Assembly (NCBI GenBank): GCA_001940645.1
Contig: MDVS01000148.1
Coordinates: 1-64,000 of the forward strand
Reading direction: 5' to 3'
From: Candidatus Heimdallarchaeota archaeon LC_3
Lineage (GTDB): Archaea; Asgardarchaeota; Heimdallarchaeia; Hodarchaeales; LC-3
Length of the DNA: 64,000 nt
Shown here: one piece after another, positions 1 to 8,998 of the stretch
Layout of the letters: each line of letters opens with the position of its first letter
Position numbering within the stretch: the first letter of the stretch is position 1
Translations under genes and position numbers: made by a program
The notes under the pieces: generated by a model
What the model saw: the letters and a program-made list of their open reading frames with translations, nothing else
Told to the model about the DNA's origin: nothing
Database searches by the model: none

Positions 1-1023
1 GTTAGTGACAGTATTGATATTTCTAATCCTGTTGTAGTGAATAGATGACTACCTATTAATCCTAAATCAATTACGCCTAGTGAACTTATCAATGCTAAAT
101 ATTGAATGACTACTATTGTTAAAAATAAATTTACTTTCAGAAATAATATTGAAAGAAAAGAATCAACATAAGTGTATATAGGGTCTGATCTTGCATCCTT
201 TCGAGTATCTAACGATTGTTCAGGATTTATAAGATCATACATTTCGTTTTTTACTTCATTAAACTCATCAATTTTACCAGTAAATAGTGGCTGTATTGCA
301 TCTATTCCTTTAGTAGTTAGTCGATATGATCGTTCTTCTGTTTGCTCTACTAAGCCAAATTGCATTAATATATTCAAATGATGATACAATGTACCAGTTT
401 TCATTTTCAGATCATTCTTAAAGTGAGTAACTGTTCCTTCCCGTTCATAAAACAAATCAAGAAGAATATTTCTTCGTTTTGGGTGAGCTAAGGTTGTGAA
501 TATTAATACTAAACGTCAATGTTAGTGACAGTATTGATATTTCTAATCCTGTTGTAGTGAATAGATGACTACCTATTAATCCTAAATCAATTACGCCTAG
601 TGAACTTATCAATGCTAAATATTGAATGACTACTATTGTTAAAAATAAATTTACTTTCAGAAATAATATTGAAAGAAAAGAATCAACATAAGTGTATATA
701 GGGTCTGATCTTGCATCCTTTCGAGTATCTAACGATTGTTCAGGATTTATAAGATCATACATTTCGTTTTTTACTTCATTAAACTCATCAATTTTACCAG
801 TAAATAGTGGCTGTATTGCATCTATTCCTTTAGTAGTTAGTCGATATGATCGTTCTTCTGTTTGCTCTACTAAGCCAAATTGCATTAATATATTCAAATG
901 ATGATACAATGTACCAGTTTTCATTTTCAGATCATTCTTAAAGTGAGTAACTGTTCCTTCCCGTTCATAAAACAAATCAAGAAGAATATTTCTTCGTTTT
1001 GGGTGAGCTAAGGTTGTGAATAT
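1..1023. repeat. Near-tandem perfect duplication, 503 bp x 2
   Basis: Bases 1-503 reappear without visible change at 521-1023, separated by 17 bases. The unit covers nearly all of an HTH regulator gene read on the minus strand. Only the right copy has the proper start region (from 1032); the left copy diverges at 504, just before the start codon would occur, and runs off the window. Identity over 503 bases means a very recent duplication or an assembly artefact at a contig end. Confidence 0.95.
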
Positions 1024-1032
1024 CTCGTCCAT
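457..1032 (-). CDS. ArsR/PadR-like winged-helix regulator with membrane segments
   Basis: The N-terminal 75 residues look like a winged-helix DNA-binding domain of archaeal ArsR type: an opening with TLAHPKRRNILL, a recognition-helix region with GTLYHHLNIL, then a wing ending RLTTKGIDAI. Two hydrophobic stretches follow (about residues 120-170), so the protein is probably a membrane-tethered regulator. The last ~20 residues arise from reading across the junction of the 520 bp duplication into the first copy in another frame, so the natural C-terminus is not represented. The start ATG at 1030-1032 lies 21 bases from the preceding surface-protein gene on the same strand. Target unknown. Confidence 0.75.
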   Translation of the reverse strand: MDEIFTTLAHPKRRNILLDLFYEREGTVTHFKNDLKMKTGTLYHHLNILMQFGLVEQTEERSYRLTTKGIDAIQPLFTGKIDEFNEVKNEMYDLINPEQSLDTRKDARSDPIYTYVDSFLSILFLKVNLFLTIVVIQYLALISSLGVIDLGLIGSHLFTTTGLEISILSLTLTFSINIHNLSSPKTKKYSS

Positions 1033-1053
1033 GTTTTCAATCCCACTTAAATT

Positions 1054-2370
1054 TTAGATCAGTTTGCGTTTTTCTACTAGTATAACGATCCCAACCATTA
1101 GCATTCCTGTGATTGAGCCAATTACTAGTAAATTACTTGCATCAAGAGAAGGAAGTTTGAATAAAGCTTCTAAAATCTGACCAATTTTGTTTATTCTGTA
1201 AACAGGATCATGATTAATTACTCCACCTGACCAGTTAGGATAGGATATGCGATAATTAAATTTTTCCTGTTCTGGTATATTTTGATCTGGTATGCCAGGT
1301 AAATCAATATCTGGAAAGTACCATTCTCTAATATTATCTAAATAGTCATCAAATATTACCCATTGAAGGCTTTGAGCATGTAAAAATGAATCAACAGGTG
1401 CTATTACTGTTTTCACAGGTATAGAAACGGGATTATCATCTAAGGTGTACGATTCATCTAATTCAGCTTCGAATAATACGGCTTCATTTGAAGTTATTTT
1501 AATACCTGATATTCCATCATCGGTAGATGTTTCGACGCGTTCTACAGATTCTGTTGATCTAATTATAGATGAATAGAGTATTGATAACCCTAAACCGCTT
1601 AATTCAATAGTTCCTGTTTTAATTTCGTTGTCAAATTCATCAAACTCGAATGTGTAGGCGTTCCAAAGTCCTATATCATATTTCATAGATAATTCAGTGT
1701 AATTGTTGGTTTCCACTACTGTATAGCTAATATTGAAAGAATCAATTATTACTTTCTTCATTTCGAATTGTAAAAAGTCTGATGGTGAAGTTTCAGAACT
1801 ATCACTAATGATTAAGGGAGATGCGATCGTAGTAGTTGTAGTTCCAGGTGGTACTGATGACAAAGGTTCACTCCCACCTTCTTCTAAAAATCCATCTATA
1901 TCAAAATAACTAGATGACCATTCATAGATAACGTTATCAGAGGTAGTTTTATTCGTTATTTCATCAAAGGTAAATCCTTGTGTTGCATTGAGTTGCACAA
2001 AATATTTTATTTCTTCATGCGAATCAATATACCCGTTACCATTTCCATCTTCGAAAATCTCAAAACCGACAATAGTATTGCTAAAGAAAAATTCTGAATC
2101 ATTAATCTTCAATGATTCAGCAAAATAAGGATGAAAAGGGGCAATTCCCCCATAATCAGGTTCTAGGGTAGTGACAGCAGTATTGTCATCATAAATAGAT
2201 TTATACACTATTTTTCCAACCACCTCATCGTTATATTTTAACTCTAAAATACCCGATTCATAAACCTGAGTAATATTAGATACCGATCCAGTTACATGAG
2301 TTGGAATTATTAAAAATATTACAATAATTACCAATCCATACAATCCAATTTTTTGGTTCTTTTTTGTCAT
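1054..2370 (-). CDS. Secreted surface protein, C-terminally anchored
   Basis: No known enzyme family is recognised. An N-terminal signal peptide (about residues 5-30) precedes a large Asn/Ser/Thr/Asp-rich ectodomain. A Ca-binding loop of EF-hand/dockerin type is visible near residue 110 (EDGNGNGYIDSHEE). A Pro/Thr linker (PPGTTTTT) follows, and a single C-terminal hydrophobic helix ends in a basic KRKLI tail. This is the standard layout of archaeal cell-surface proteins with the bulk outside the cell. I choose the ATG at 2368-2370 (MTKKNQ) over a TTG four codons upstream because it starts the signal peptide cleanly and has GGTG just before it. Confidence 0.75.
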   Translation of the reverse strand: MTKKNQKIGLYGLVIIVIFLIIPTHVTGSVSNITQVYESGILELKYNDEVVGKIVYKSIYDDNTAVTTLEPDYGGIAPFHPYFAESLKINDSEFFFSNTIVGFEIFEDGNGNGYIDSHEEIKYFVQLNATQGFTFDEITNKTTSDNVIYEWSSSYFDIDGFLEEGGSEPLSSVPPGTTTTTIASPLIISDSSETSPSDFLQFEMKKVIIDSFNISYTVVETNNYTELSMKYDIGLWNAYTFEFDEFDNEIKTGTIELSGLGLSILYSSIIRSTESVERVETSTDDGISGIKITSNEAVLFEAELDESYTLDDNPVSIPVKTVIAPVDSFLHAQSLQWVIFDDYLDNIREWYFPDIDLPGIPDQNIPEQEKFNYRISYPNWSGGVINHDPVYRINKIGQILEALFKLPSLDASNLLVIGSITGMLMVGIVILVEKRKLI

Positions 2371-2597
2371 TATTTGCACCAAATATTTTTTCCAAACGAT
2401 TTATGACCCATTTGGCAATTATTAGGATTCTGAATCGTAAAATTAAACATTTAGATCTAGTGTACTAGAACTTCTAATAGTCTGGAGGTCTAGAACATTC
2501 GATTTTATAGTTCAATAAGATCAAGAATAGTTATAAGGGCAATTATTTGAGGGCTAGAAAACTTCTAACTAATAAATTGACTTTTTTAAGGATTTTT

Positions 2598-3734
2598 TTA
2601 AAGAAGCTTGTGCTTTTTTCCATCCTTTACAGAAAAAATTCCTTCTAAGGTTTTTAAATCATAATATTGGTTCTCGAGATAATCAAGATACTGAATTTGG
2701 TTTCGGAATTCATTTTTTGGTAAGTTAAGACATCTATTATAAAAAAATTCAAAAGAATTATGGTCATTAGAACGAATCATTTCTTGAACTTCTCCCAAAC
2801 TGCCTGCAATACTATTTACATCAATTACTTTAGGTAATTTGTTATTTTTATCAATTATAAAGTCTAAAGAAGCAAATAAATAAGGTAAATGTTGTTTTAT
2901 TATCGGATTTAATTTATTAATAATATCTTGATCAATTTCTCCCACCTCTGAATCAACTTTTTGAAGTAAACTCTTCTCACCAGGGGTATATGATTTAAAA
3001 ACACCTTCTAGCCCATCTAAATATATTTTGTACTTTATTATTTCCTTAGGGATTATTTCACCGTAAATATGACATTTATAGACCTCACTTTCTAAATCAC
3101 CAATAAATTCCTCAATAATAATTCCTCCAAAATCCTCGATTCTTCCAGCAATTTTAGCAAAATCAATAATTTTTTTATTAATACTCCCTACTGGAACTAA
3201 TTGATAAGCAACCATTTGTCCTGTGTGAAATCCATATTCATCTTTAATAATAACGTGAGAAACGTTTTTTTCAGAAAAATATGATTCAAAATCAAACCTT
3301 GAAATTAAATTAATAGAAGATTCAGGAATATAAATATGAAAAGGAATAAAAGGATCAAACATAACATTGCGATAAAATTTGCTGGCAAGAATAGGATGAA
3401 CGATAGGATAAGTCGGGATAGAATTTTTAAAAATTTTTCTGTAATAGGAGGTTAATTCTTCCATATTAAGTGGTCCTAATATAAATTGATTCTCTTTAGA
3501 CAATTCATGGTCATTAATATCATTATATTCACGAATAGTGGTTGATTTAGGTAAATAATCTAAAATTCCTTTCAGATTATCCTTACCTGAATATTTACGA
3601 AGATAAATAATCCTTTCAAGGGGTAATTTATAAGTAGATAAAAAAACTTCCTTTATTTTGGAAGTCAATTCGGAAATCTGGTAATTTTGTGTTTGTAAAA
3701 ACAATGAGAGTAAAGGTTCAATTGCTAAAATCAA
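2598..3734 (-). CDS. ATP-grasp-like enzyme
   Basis: The C-terminal half carries ATP-grasp features: an IIIEEFIG strand-loop (adenine-lid glutamates), then FASLDFIID and VIDVNSIAGS, which match the metal-binding D/E-x-N strand of ATP-grasp ligases such as RimK-like enzymes. The N-terminal ~120 residues would be the pre-ATP-grasp domain. Such enzymes join a carboxylate to an amine or thiol via an acyl-phosphate; the substrate cannot be read. Start is TTG with AGGTG about six bases upstream. It is divergent from the dehydrogenase gene at 3944. Confidence 0.65.
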   Translation of the reverse strand: MILAIEPLLSLFLQTQNYQISELTSKIKEVFLSTYKLPLERIIYLRKYSGKDNLKGILDYLPKSTTIREYNDINDHELSKENQFILGPLNMEELTSYYRKIFKNSIPTYPIVHPILASKFYRNVMFDPFIPFHIYIPESSINLISRFDFESYFSEKNVSHVIIKDEYGFHTGQMVAYQLVPVGSINKKIIDFAKIAGRIEDFGGIIIEEFIGDLESEVYKCHIYGEIIPKEIIKYKIYLDGLEGVFKSYTPGEKSLLQKVDSEVGEIDQDIINKLNPIIKQHLPYLFASLDFIIDKNNKLPKVIDVNSIAGSLGEVQEMIRSNDHNSFEFFYNRCLNLPKNEFRNQIQYLDYLENQYYDLKTLEGIFSVKDGKKHKLL

Positions 3735-3943
3735 AGAACAGCACCTGAGAAAAAATTAGGAATTTTTATTTGGATATTTTTTTTTCTTAATTAAATTTAC
3801 TTACTTAGAAAAGTATCATCGTTAGGAATTTGTATTGAATATGACAATTTGTTTATATTTTACTTACTCAAAATATAATATAAACTCACATTTTATGAAA
3901 CAAACTATCAATAATCAAAGTTGATTTATCAGGATGAATACAG

Positions 3944-4780
3944 ATGCAAATGAAAGAAGAAACTGCTTTAATAACAGGAGCAACAAGTGGTATTGGGAGA
4001 AAAATTGCTGAATTATTTTTAAAAGAAGGAGCCAAAATAACTGTTTGCTCGAGAAATGAAGAAAATGTAAAAAAAACTGTAAAAGAATTGCAAAAAACGT
4101 ACGGTGTAGAAAATGTCATCGGATTTGCTTGTGATGTCTCAGATATCACTTCATTTACCAATGTAGTTGATAAAACTGTTGAAGTATTTGGTTCGGTGCG
4201 TATTTTAGTTGCAAATGCTGGTTTAAATGTTCATTATGGACCTTTTGCTCACTTAACACCTGAACAAATCCAAGAAGATACTAAAAAAGTGTTAGGAGCG
4301 AATTTGATAGGAACTATTAATTCTATATCAGTTACATTACCGAAGATGATTAATCAAGGTTATGGGAGAATTGTTACTTTATCAGGAGCTGGAGCTGATA
4401 GTAAAAGACCAATGAAACATATGACAATCTATTCTGCATCCAAAGGTGGAATAGTATCGTTTTCGAGATGTTTAGCAGAGGAATTAAAATCATACAAGGA
4501 AGATATTAAGATAAATGTATATCAACCTGGTATGATTGAAACTAATTTGGGGAAAAACGCAACAGTTGTTAACAATTGGATTGGTGAAGAAACATTTCGA
4601 AAAGAAACCACATTAGCGTATAAATGGATAGGAACCGATATTGAAGAGAGTGTGAAAAAAATTATTCCATTCGTTATACCATCTTGTAAAGATAATGGAA
4701 AAACATTTCGAGGTTTTTCGATAAGAAAAATGATTACGGGTGGAAGAAAATTACGTAAAGTACTGAAAATAAACGATTAA
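3944..4780 (+). CDS. Short-chain dehydrogenase/reductase (SDR)
   Basis: Classical SDR layout at usual length (278 aa): the cofactor-binding TGATSGIG near residues 12-19, CSRNEE after beta-2 (an Arg here suggests NADP preference), the NAG structural motif near residue 90, a catalytic Ser in TLSGAG, and YSASKGG (catalytic Tyr and Lys) near residue 165. It therefore oxidises or reduces an alcohol/carbonyl substrate with NAD(P). Substrate is not predictable. An in-frame ATG two codons downstream is an alternative start. Confidence 0.9.
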   Translation: MQMKEETALITGATSGIGRKIAELFLKEGAKITVCSRNEENVKKTVKELQKTYGVENVIGFACDVSDITSFTNVVDKTVEVFGSVRILVANAGLNVHYGPFAHLTPEQIQEDTKKVLGANLIGTINSISVTLPKMINQGYGRIVTLSGAGADSKRPMKHMTIYSASKGGIVSFSRCLAEELKSYKEDIKINVYQPGMIETNLGKNATVVNNWIGEETFRKETTLAYKWIGTDIEESVKKIIPFVIPSCKDNGKTFRGFSIRKMITGGRKLRKVLKIND

Positions 4781-4826
4781 ATTTTTTCTCAACTTATTCA
4801 ACCCTTGCATGGATTTATTAAACAAA

Positions 4827-6473
4827 CTATATTTTGAAAATAATTTCTGTTAGTGAATTCTCTCTTACCCATTCCGGGTTTATTTGGACCATCTGTTTAT
4901 TTTTTATAAAAATTTTGTCTTTTATCAGTTTCTTTAATATGTTTTGGATCTTTTTCTTTTCAATGTCTGGAGTTTGTTCTAATTCTTCTAATTCTATTAC
5001 TTGGTTTCTTATGACTTCATCAATAATTATGTTTTCGGGTTTTTTTAAGTAAATTCTTTTTAATTTTTTTGTTATTCGTTCCCAATCATCAAAAATACCT
5101 GTGAATTCAATTTCTTCATCTATTTCTTCATTGTAATGGATTTTATCTTTATTAATCAGAATTTTTAATTCTTTAAACCATGAATTGAGTTCTTTTATCG
5201 TTTCTACTACTTCTTTTTTGTTTTTCATTTTCCAGTGTTGTGCTAGATCTTTTGTAGTTAATGTTTCAATATTTTTTGGTCTGTTATACAATAACTGGAA
5301 ATATTTGTCTTCTTTAAGCTTTTCATATAGTGTCTTTCCTAGTACCACCCAAGAAATTACCCAATCTTCTTTATTTACTCTTTCTCCTCTATAACCTATA
5401 GGAAATGCTTTTTCTGGGACGTATTTTATTCCTTCCTTCCAAATATATACAATAAATTTGTGTAATTGCAATAATTCTTCAATAATTGGCTGTTCTTTTC
5501 TTCTAGCCAAGGAACTCAATTTTTTGAGTTTTATAATCCCATTTCTTAGTGCGAGTAAACCAAAATAAAAAAACAAAATTCCCCAGATTTCATACACCTG
5601 GTAGATTTTTTCTATACTTAAACTGTAATTTTTTAAATAAGCATTGTAAGACTGTAAGAAGGTTGTTACTGATTTTATTGTTTCCTCCAAATTTCCAGTT
5701 GTCTGAAATTCACTATTTGCGGTGAAAATGAAAAAATTGGCTATATCTTCTATTCTTCCTGCTCCGATTTTTGATTCCACGAATTCTGGGTCAATTAAAT
5801 ATCCTAACGTTTCATCTAGCGTTATCATTACATTGTCGGGTTGAAAAAATCCGTATCCATATACCCCTCCTTGTGAATGATCGTAATTTACGTATAAGGT
5901 ATATGCCATGCCTAATAATGTCTCTTTTTCTTGTTCAGTTATTGGCAATTTACCTATACTATCTGTAAACATAACTAAATAACGTTTTGAATCTGCTGGG
6001 TTAATTTGAGGTGAATGATATGTCGCTAAAATATTTCCCGCTATTTTTGCTTTTTTAATTAAAGTCCAAGGTGATAAATCAAATGTTTCACCTGTTATTC
6101 CTTCGTAAACTAAATAATTTTCTCCCCTTGAATAAATCTTTGGGATTCTAATTTTCACATTTTCTTTCATTCTTTCTGTTAACCAGTTATTAAGTAATAC
6201 GTTATATTCTACCTCTTTAGGTGTAGAGAATTCTTTGTAGGCAATAATACCATCAAATTGACCTATTTCTGAATTAAATTTGATATAGAAAAGGACAATT
6301 CCTGTATTACTAATTCTAAAGTTTTTGTCGATTGCTTCAACAGAAATAAGTTTTGCCTTTCTTCCTAACTCTTTTTCAGATATCAGTTCCCCTATTTTAT
6401 CTCTTTCAATAATATTATGAATTAAATATAGATTTTTTGCTCCTAAAATCGCTTTTTCTGGTCCCTTAAACAT
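4827..6473 (-). CDS. Kinase-fold (APH-like) protein with altered catalytic loop, plus winged-helix-like tail
   Basis: Residues ~1-260 read as a phosphotransferase of the aminoglycoside-phosphotransferase/protein-kinase-like fold: YLVYEGITGE resembles the hinge, VYGYGFFQPDNVMI aligns with the HGDxxxxN catalytic loop, and YLIDPEF with the metal-binding D-F/E strand. The catalytic Asp of HGD is Phe here while Asn and the second Asp remain, so it may be a pseudokinase. The last ~150 residues contain helical segments typical of winged helices. I prefer the ATG at 6471-6473 because AGGAAAT precedes it; an in-frame TTG lies 57 bases upstream. It is the downstream gene of the pair with the LRR gene. 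Confidence 0.6.
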   Translation of the reverse strand: MFKGPEKAILGAKNLYLIHNIIERDKIGELISEKELGRKAKLISVEAIDKNFRISNTGIVLFYIKFNSEIGQFDGIIAYKEFSTPKEVEYNVLLNNWLTERMKENVKIRIPKIYSRGENYLVYEGITGETFDLSPWTLIKKAKIAGNILATYHSPQINPADSKRYLVMFTDSIGKLPITEQEKETLLGMAYTLYVNYDHSQGGVYGYGFFQPDNVMITLDETLGYLIDPEFVESKIGAGRIEDIANFFIFTANSEFQTTGNLEETIKSVTTFLQSYNAYLKNYSLSIEKIYQVYEIWGILFFYFGLLALRNGIIKLKKLSSLARRKEQPIIEELLQLHKFIVYIWKEGIKYVPEKAFPIGYRGERVNKEDWVISWVVLGKTLYEKLKEDKYFQLLYNRPKNIETLTTKDLAQHWKMKNKKEVVETIKELNSWFKELKILINKDKIHYNEEIDEEIEFTGIFDDWERITKKLKRIYLKKPENIIIDEVIRNQVIELEELEQTPDIEKKKIQNILKKLIKDKIFIKNKQMVQINPEWVRENSLTEIIFKI

Positions 6474-6572
6474 TATTATTTCCTGTATAGTTATTTTTTT
6501 GTCATATTTATGAGTTTTGGGGAAAATCAATATAGTTATTTTTCGAAAAAGTAAGTTTATTTATTGTTAAAT

Positions 6573-7796
6573 TCATTCGTAAACTAAACATCCATTCGTT
6601 CTTAGTTCTTCAATCCATTCTGGTATAAATCTGATTGGATTCCATCGTAAATCCAATTTTTCAAGATTTTTTAAATTTATCATAGATTTTGGGAGAGAAA
6701 CCAAGTTACTTGCACGTAAATCCAGTTCAACAAGACTCTCCAAATCCGAAATAGATTCTGGAAGAGAAAATAAACTGTTATTCCTCAAATTTAATATTTC
6801 AAGATTAGAAAGATTCTTTATATTTTCATTCAGAGATTTTAATTTATTTCCTTCTAATGACATTTTTTTAAGTTTAACTAAATTTCCAACGGATACTGGT
6901 AATCCAGTCAACATATTATTCATTAAATAGAGCTCAACTAATTTTTGTAACTTTCCTATCGATTCTGGAAGTTTTTTTATTTGATTATTGTATAATCTAA
7001 ATTCTATAAGATTGGTTAACTTTCCTATGTCTTCTGGTAGATCTGTTAGCTGGTTATCTGTAATATTTAGATATTCCAAGCTATTTAGATTCCATATTGA
7101 TTGAGGGAGTGCTTTAGAAGTAAGTTTATTATCACTAATATACAAAAAAATCAGATTTTTCAAATTTCCTCTAGATTGAGGTAGAATAGATAAATTACAA
7201 TGACCTAAATCCAAGATTTTAAGTTTAGTCAAGTCTCCTATGCTTTCTGTAATAATTGTAAGCATTTTATTATCTAAATATAGTTTAGTTAAATTTTTTA
7301 ATTCTCCTATTCTATCTGGAAGAGCTTTAAAATTATTTTGGCCTAAATCTAATATCTGGAGACTTATTAATTGATGAAAGGTTTCAGAAAGATTTTCAAG
7401 AGAATTTCCACGTAGCCATAGTTCTTTAAGATTAGAAAGATAGCCAAAATTCTTTGGTAGGAATTTCAATTGATTATTCTTTAAATCAAGGATCTCAAGA
7501 TTGGTCAAATTAGTTATAAAATCTGGAAGAGTCGTGAATTGGTTACCAGTAAGATATAATTGATTTATGTTGTGAAGTCTACTTATAAATTCAGGAAATA
7601 TTACTAAATCAGCATTTCGTATAGATAAACCTTGAACAGAATCATTTTTTTCATAATAGCTGATTGTATTTAAGAGCCTATTACTATTAAAATCTCTTTC
7701 ATCTATACAATTAATAGGAAAGATTTTACTCTCTCTCAATTGGTTATTTTTGAGTAAAAAATTACTCAGTTTTTCTAATTCCTTTATTATCAACAA
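6573..7796 (-). CDS. Leucine-rich-repeat protein
   Basis: About 14 consecutive repeats of ~23 residues with pattern LxxLxLxxNxLxxLPxxIGxL run from residue ~55 to the end (e.g. LEILDLKNNQLKFLP). There is no signal peptide or membrane segment, so it is likely cytoplasmic, of the plant/Ras-suppressor-like LRR class. LRR arcs bind other proteins; in Asgard genomes they often occur beside GTPases or kinase-fold proteins, and here the gene precedes the kinase-fold gene on the same strand by ~100 bases. The start appears to be TTG. Confidence 0.88.
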   Translation of the reverse strand: MLIIKELEKLSNFLLKNNQLRESKIFPINCIDERDFNSNRLLNTISYYEKNDSVQGLSIRNADLVIFPEFISRLHNINQLYLTGNQFTTLPDFITNLTNLEILDLKNNQLKFLPKNFGYLSNLKELWLRGNSLENLSETFHQLISLQILDLGQNNFKALPDRIGELKNLTKLYLDNKMLTIITESIGDLTKLKILDLGHCNLSILPQSRGNLKNLIFLYISDNKLTSKALPQSIWNLNSLEYLNITDNQLTDLPEDIGKLTNLIEFRLYNNQIKKLPESIGKLQKLVELYLMNNMLTGLPVSVGNLVKLKKMSLEGNKLKSLNENIKNLSNLEILNLRNNSLFSLPESISDLESLVELDLRASNLVSLPKSMINLKNLEKLDLRWNPIRFIPEWIEELRTNGCLVYE

Positions 7797-7859
7797 AACT
7801 CAATTATCCTGTAAATAAAAATATTATTTAATCAAATTTGAATATATAATTATAAATTC

Positions 7860-8945
7860 TTGGATGGTCAGGATTTGAAAAATTATCCAAAGTCGCATTT
7901 TATTGGCCAAAAAGATTCTATTTACAAATGGATTTTGAATAGGATCGATATTTCATATAGTACAGTCCTTGACTTATTTGGGGGAAGTGGATTAATGAGT
8001 GCAGCATTTCGATCAATGGGAAAAAATTTAATCTATAATGATATAATGAAGTGTTTTCAGTTCATCAATAGTGGTTTATTAAGATCTACAAAAGTGGATA
8101 AAATAAACATTTCTTCTCTTAATAGCTTATGGGATAATTCTCTAAAAAATCAACGTTCCTATGCTTTTGAAGTCTATAAAGATCTTTATTTTTTCGAGGA
8201 TGAGTGTGTTTGGATCGATAAAGTAATCACGAATATAATGCAAAGTAATTATTCCTCTAATACTAAAGGGATTTTATTTTTTGCATTATACCAAACTTGT
8301 CTAATGAAAAGGCCTTTCAACAGTTTTCACAGATCATTTCTAAACCTTCGGTTGAAAAAAAGAGAGAATTATCAAATTTGGGACAAATCAATGGAAGATA
8401 TCTTTATTGATTCAATTCACGAGGTTAACAATTACTTAGAAAGTATTGATGTGCAAACTGAATTGATTCCTATATTTGGTATCACTGCATCTGAAGCAAA
8501 GCCAGAAATTTTTAATAAAGAAAGAATTGATCTATTATACTTAGATCCTCCCTTCATTTCAGGATCTAAGAGAAGTAGAAAATATGGAAATTATTTTATG
8601 AATTACCATGTTTTAGAGTCTTTAGCTAATTATGAATCCTTCACTAGTTGGTTAGACCTTAACCATCTCCTTAAATTGCCCAAACAAGATCATCCACTCA
8701 TGAAAGAGATTGAAAAATGGCTAACAAAAGATTTATTTCTTGAAAATCTTGAAAAAATTATTTCACAATTTCAAGAAAGTATCATCGTTTTTTCCTATTG
8801 AAATAATTCTGTTATTCCAATTAATGAGATGATGGAAATTTTCAAAACTTATAAATCAAAATTAAAGGTATATGAAAGTCCCCATTTAAGAAAAAAAGAA
8901 AGTAAAGTGACAAAATTTAGTGACATCTTGGTTATAGCCAAGTGA
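7860..8945 (+). pseudogene. D12-class DNA adenine-N6 methyltransferase, interrupted by in-frame TGA
   Basis: SAM-binding motif I (DLFGGSG, ~residue 41) and catalytic motif IV (YLDPPF, ~residue 227) in this order identify a Dam/D12-class adenine methyltransferase. An early IGQKDSIYKWIL region matches the family's opening, where G-K residues precede the target-recognition region. Translation stops at TGA 8799-8801 right after the IIVFSY strand. The same frame then runs 47 codons to another TGA (8943-8945), ending in a plausible C-terminal domain (residues like VYESPHLRKKES and FSDILVIAK) as in full-length homologues. A single CGA/AGA-to-TGA change would explain it. It could still make a truncated 313 aa protein. 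No cognate endonuclease is adjacent. Start is TTG. Confidence 0.8.
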
Positions 8946-8998
8946 AAAATGAAATTAGCTTTAATAACAAAAAAATAAGAAAAAATAATTTTTCTCAA

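Noticed and set aside
8799..8801. Selenocysteine or other recoding at TGA
   Set aside because: Asgard archaea can make selenoproteins, but this position follows a core FSY strand of a methyltransferase where no redox Cys is expected, and normal TGA stops are used elsewhere (e.g. the E2 gene).
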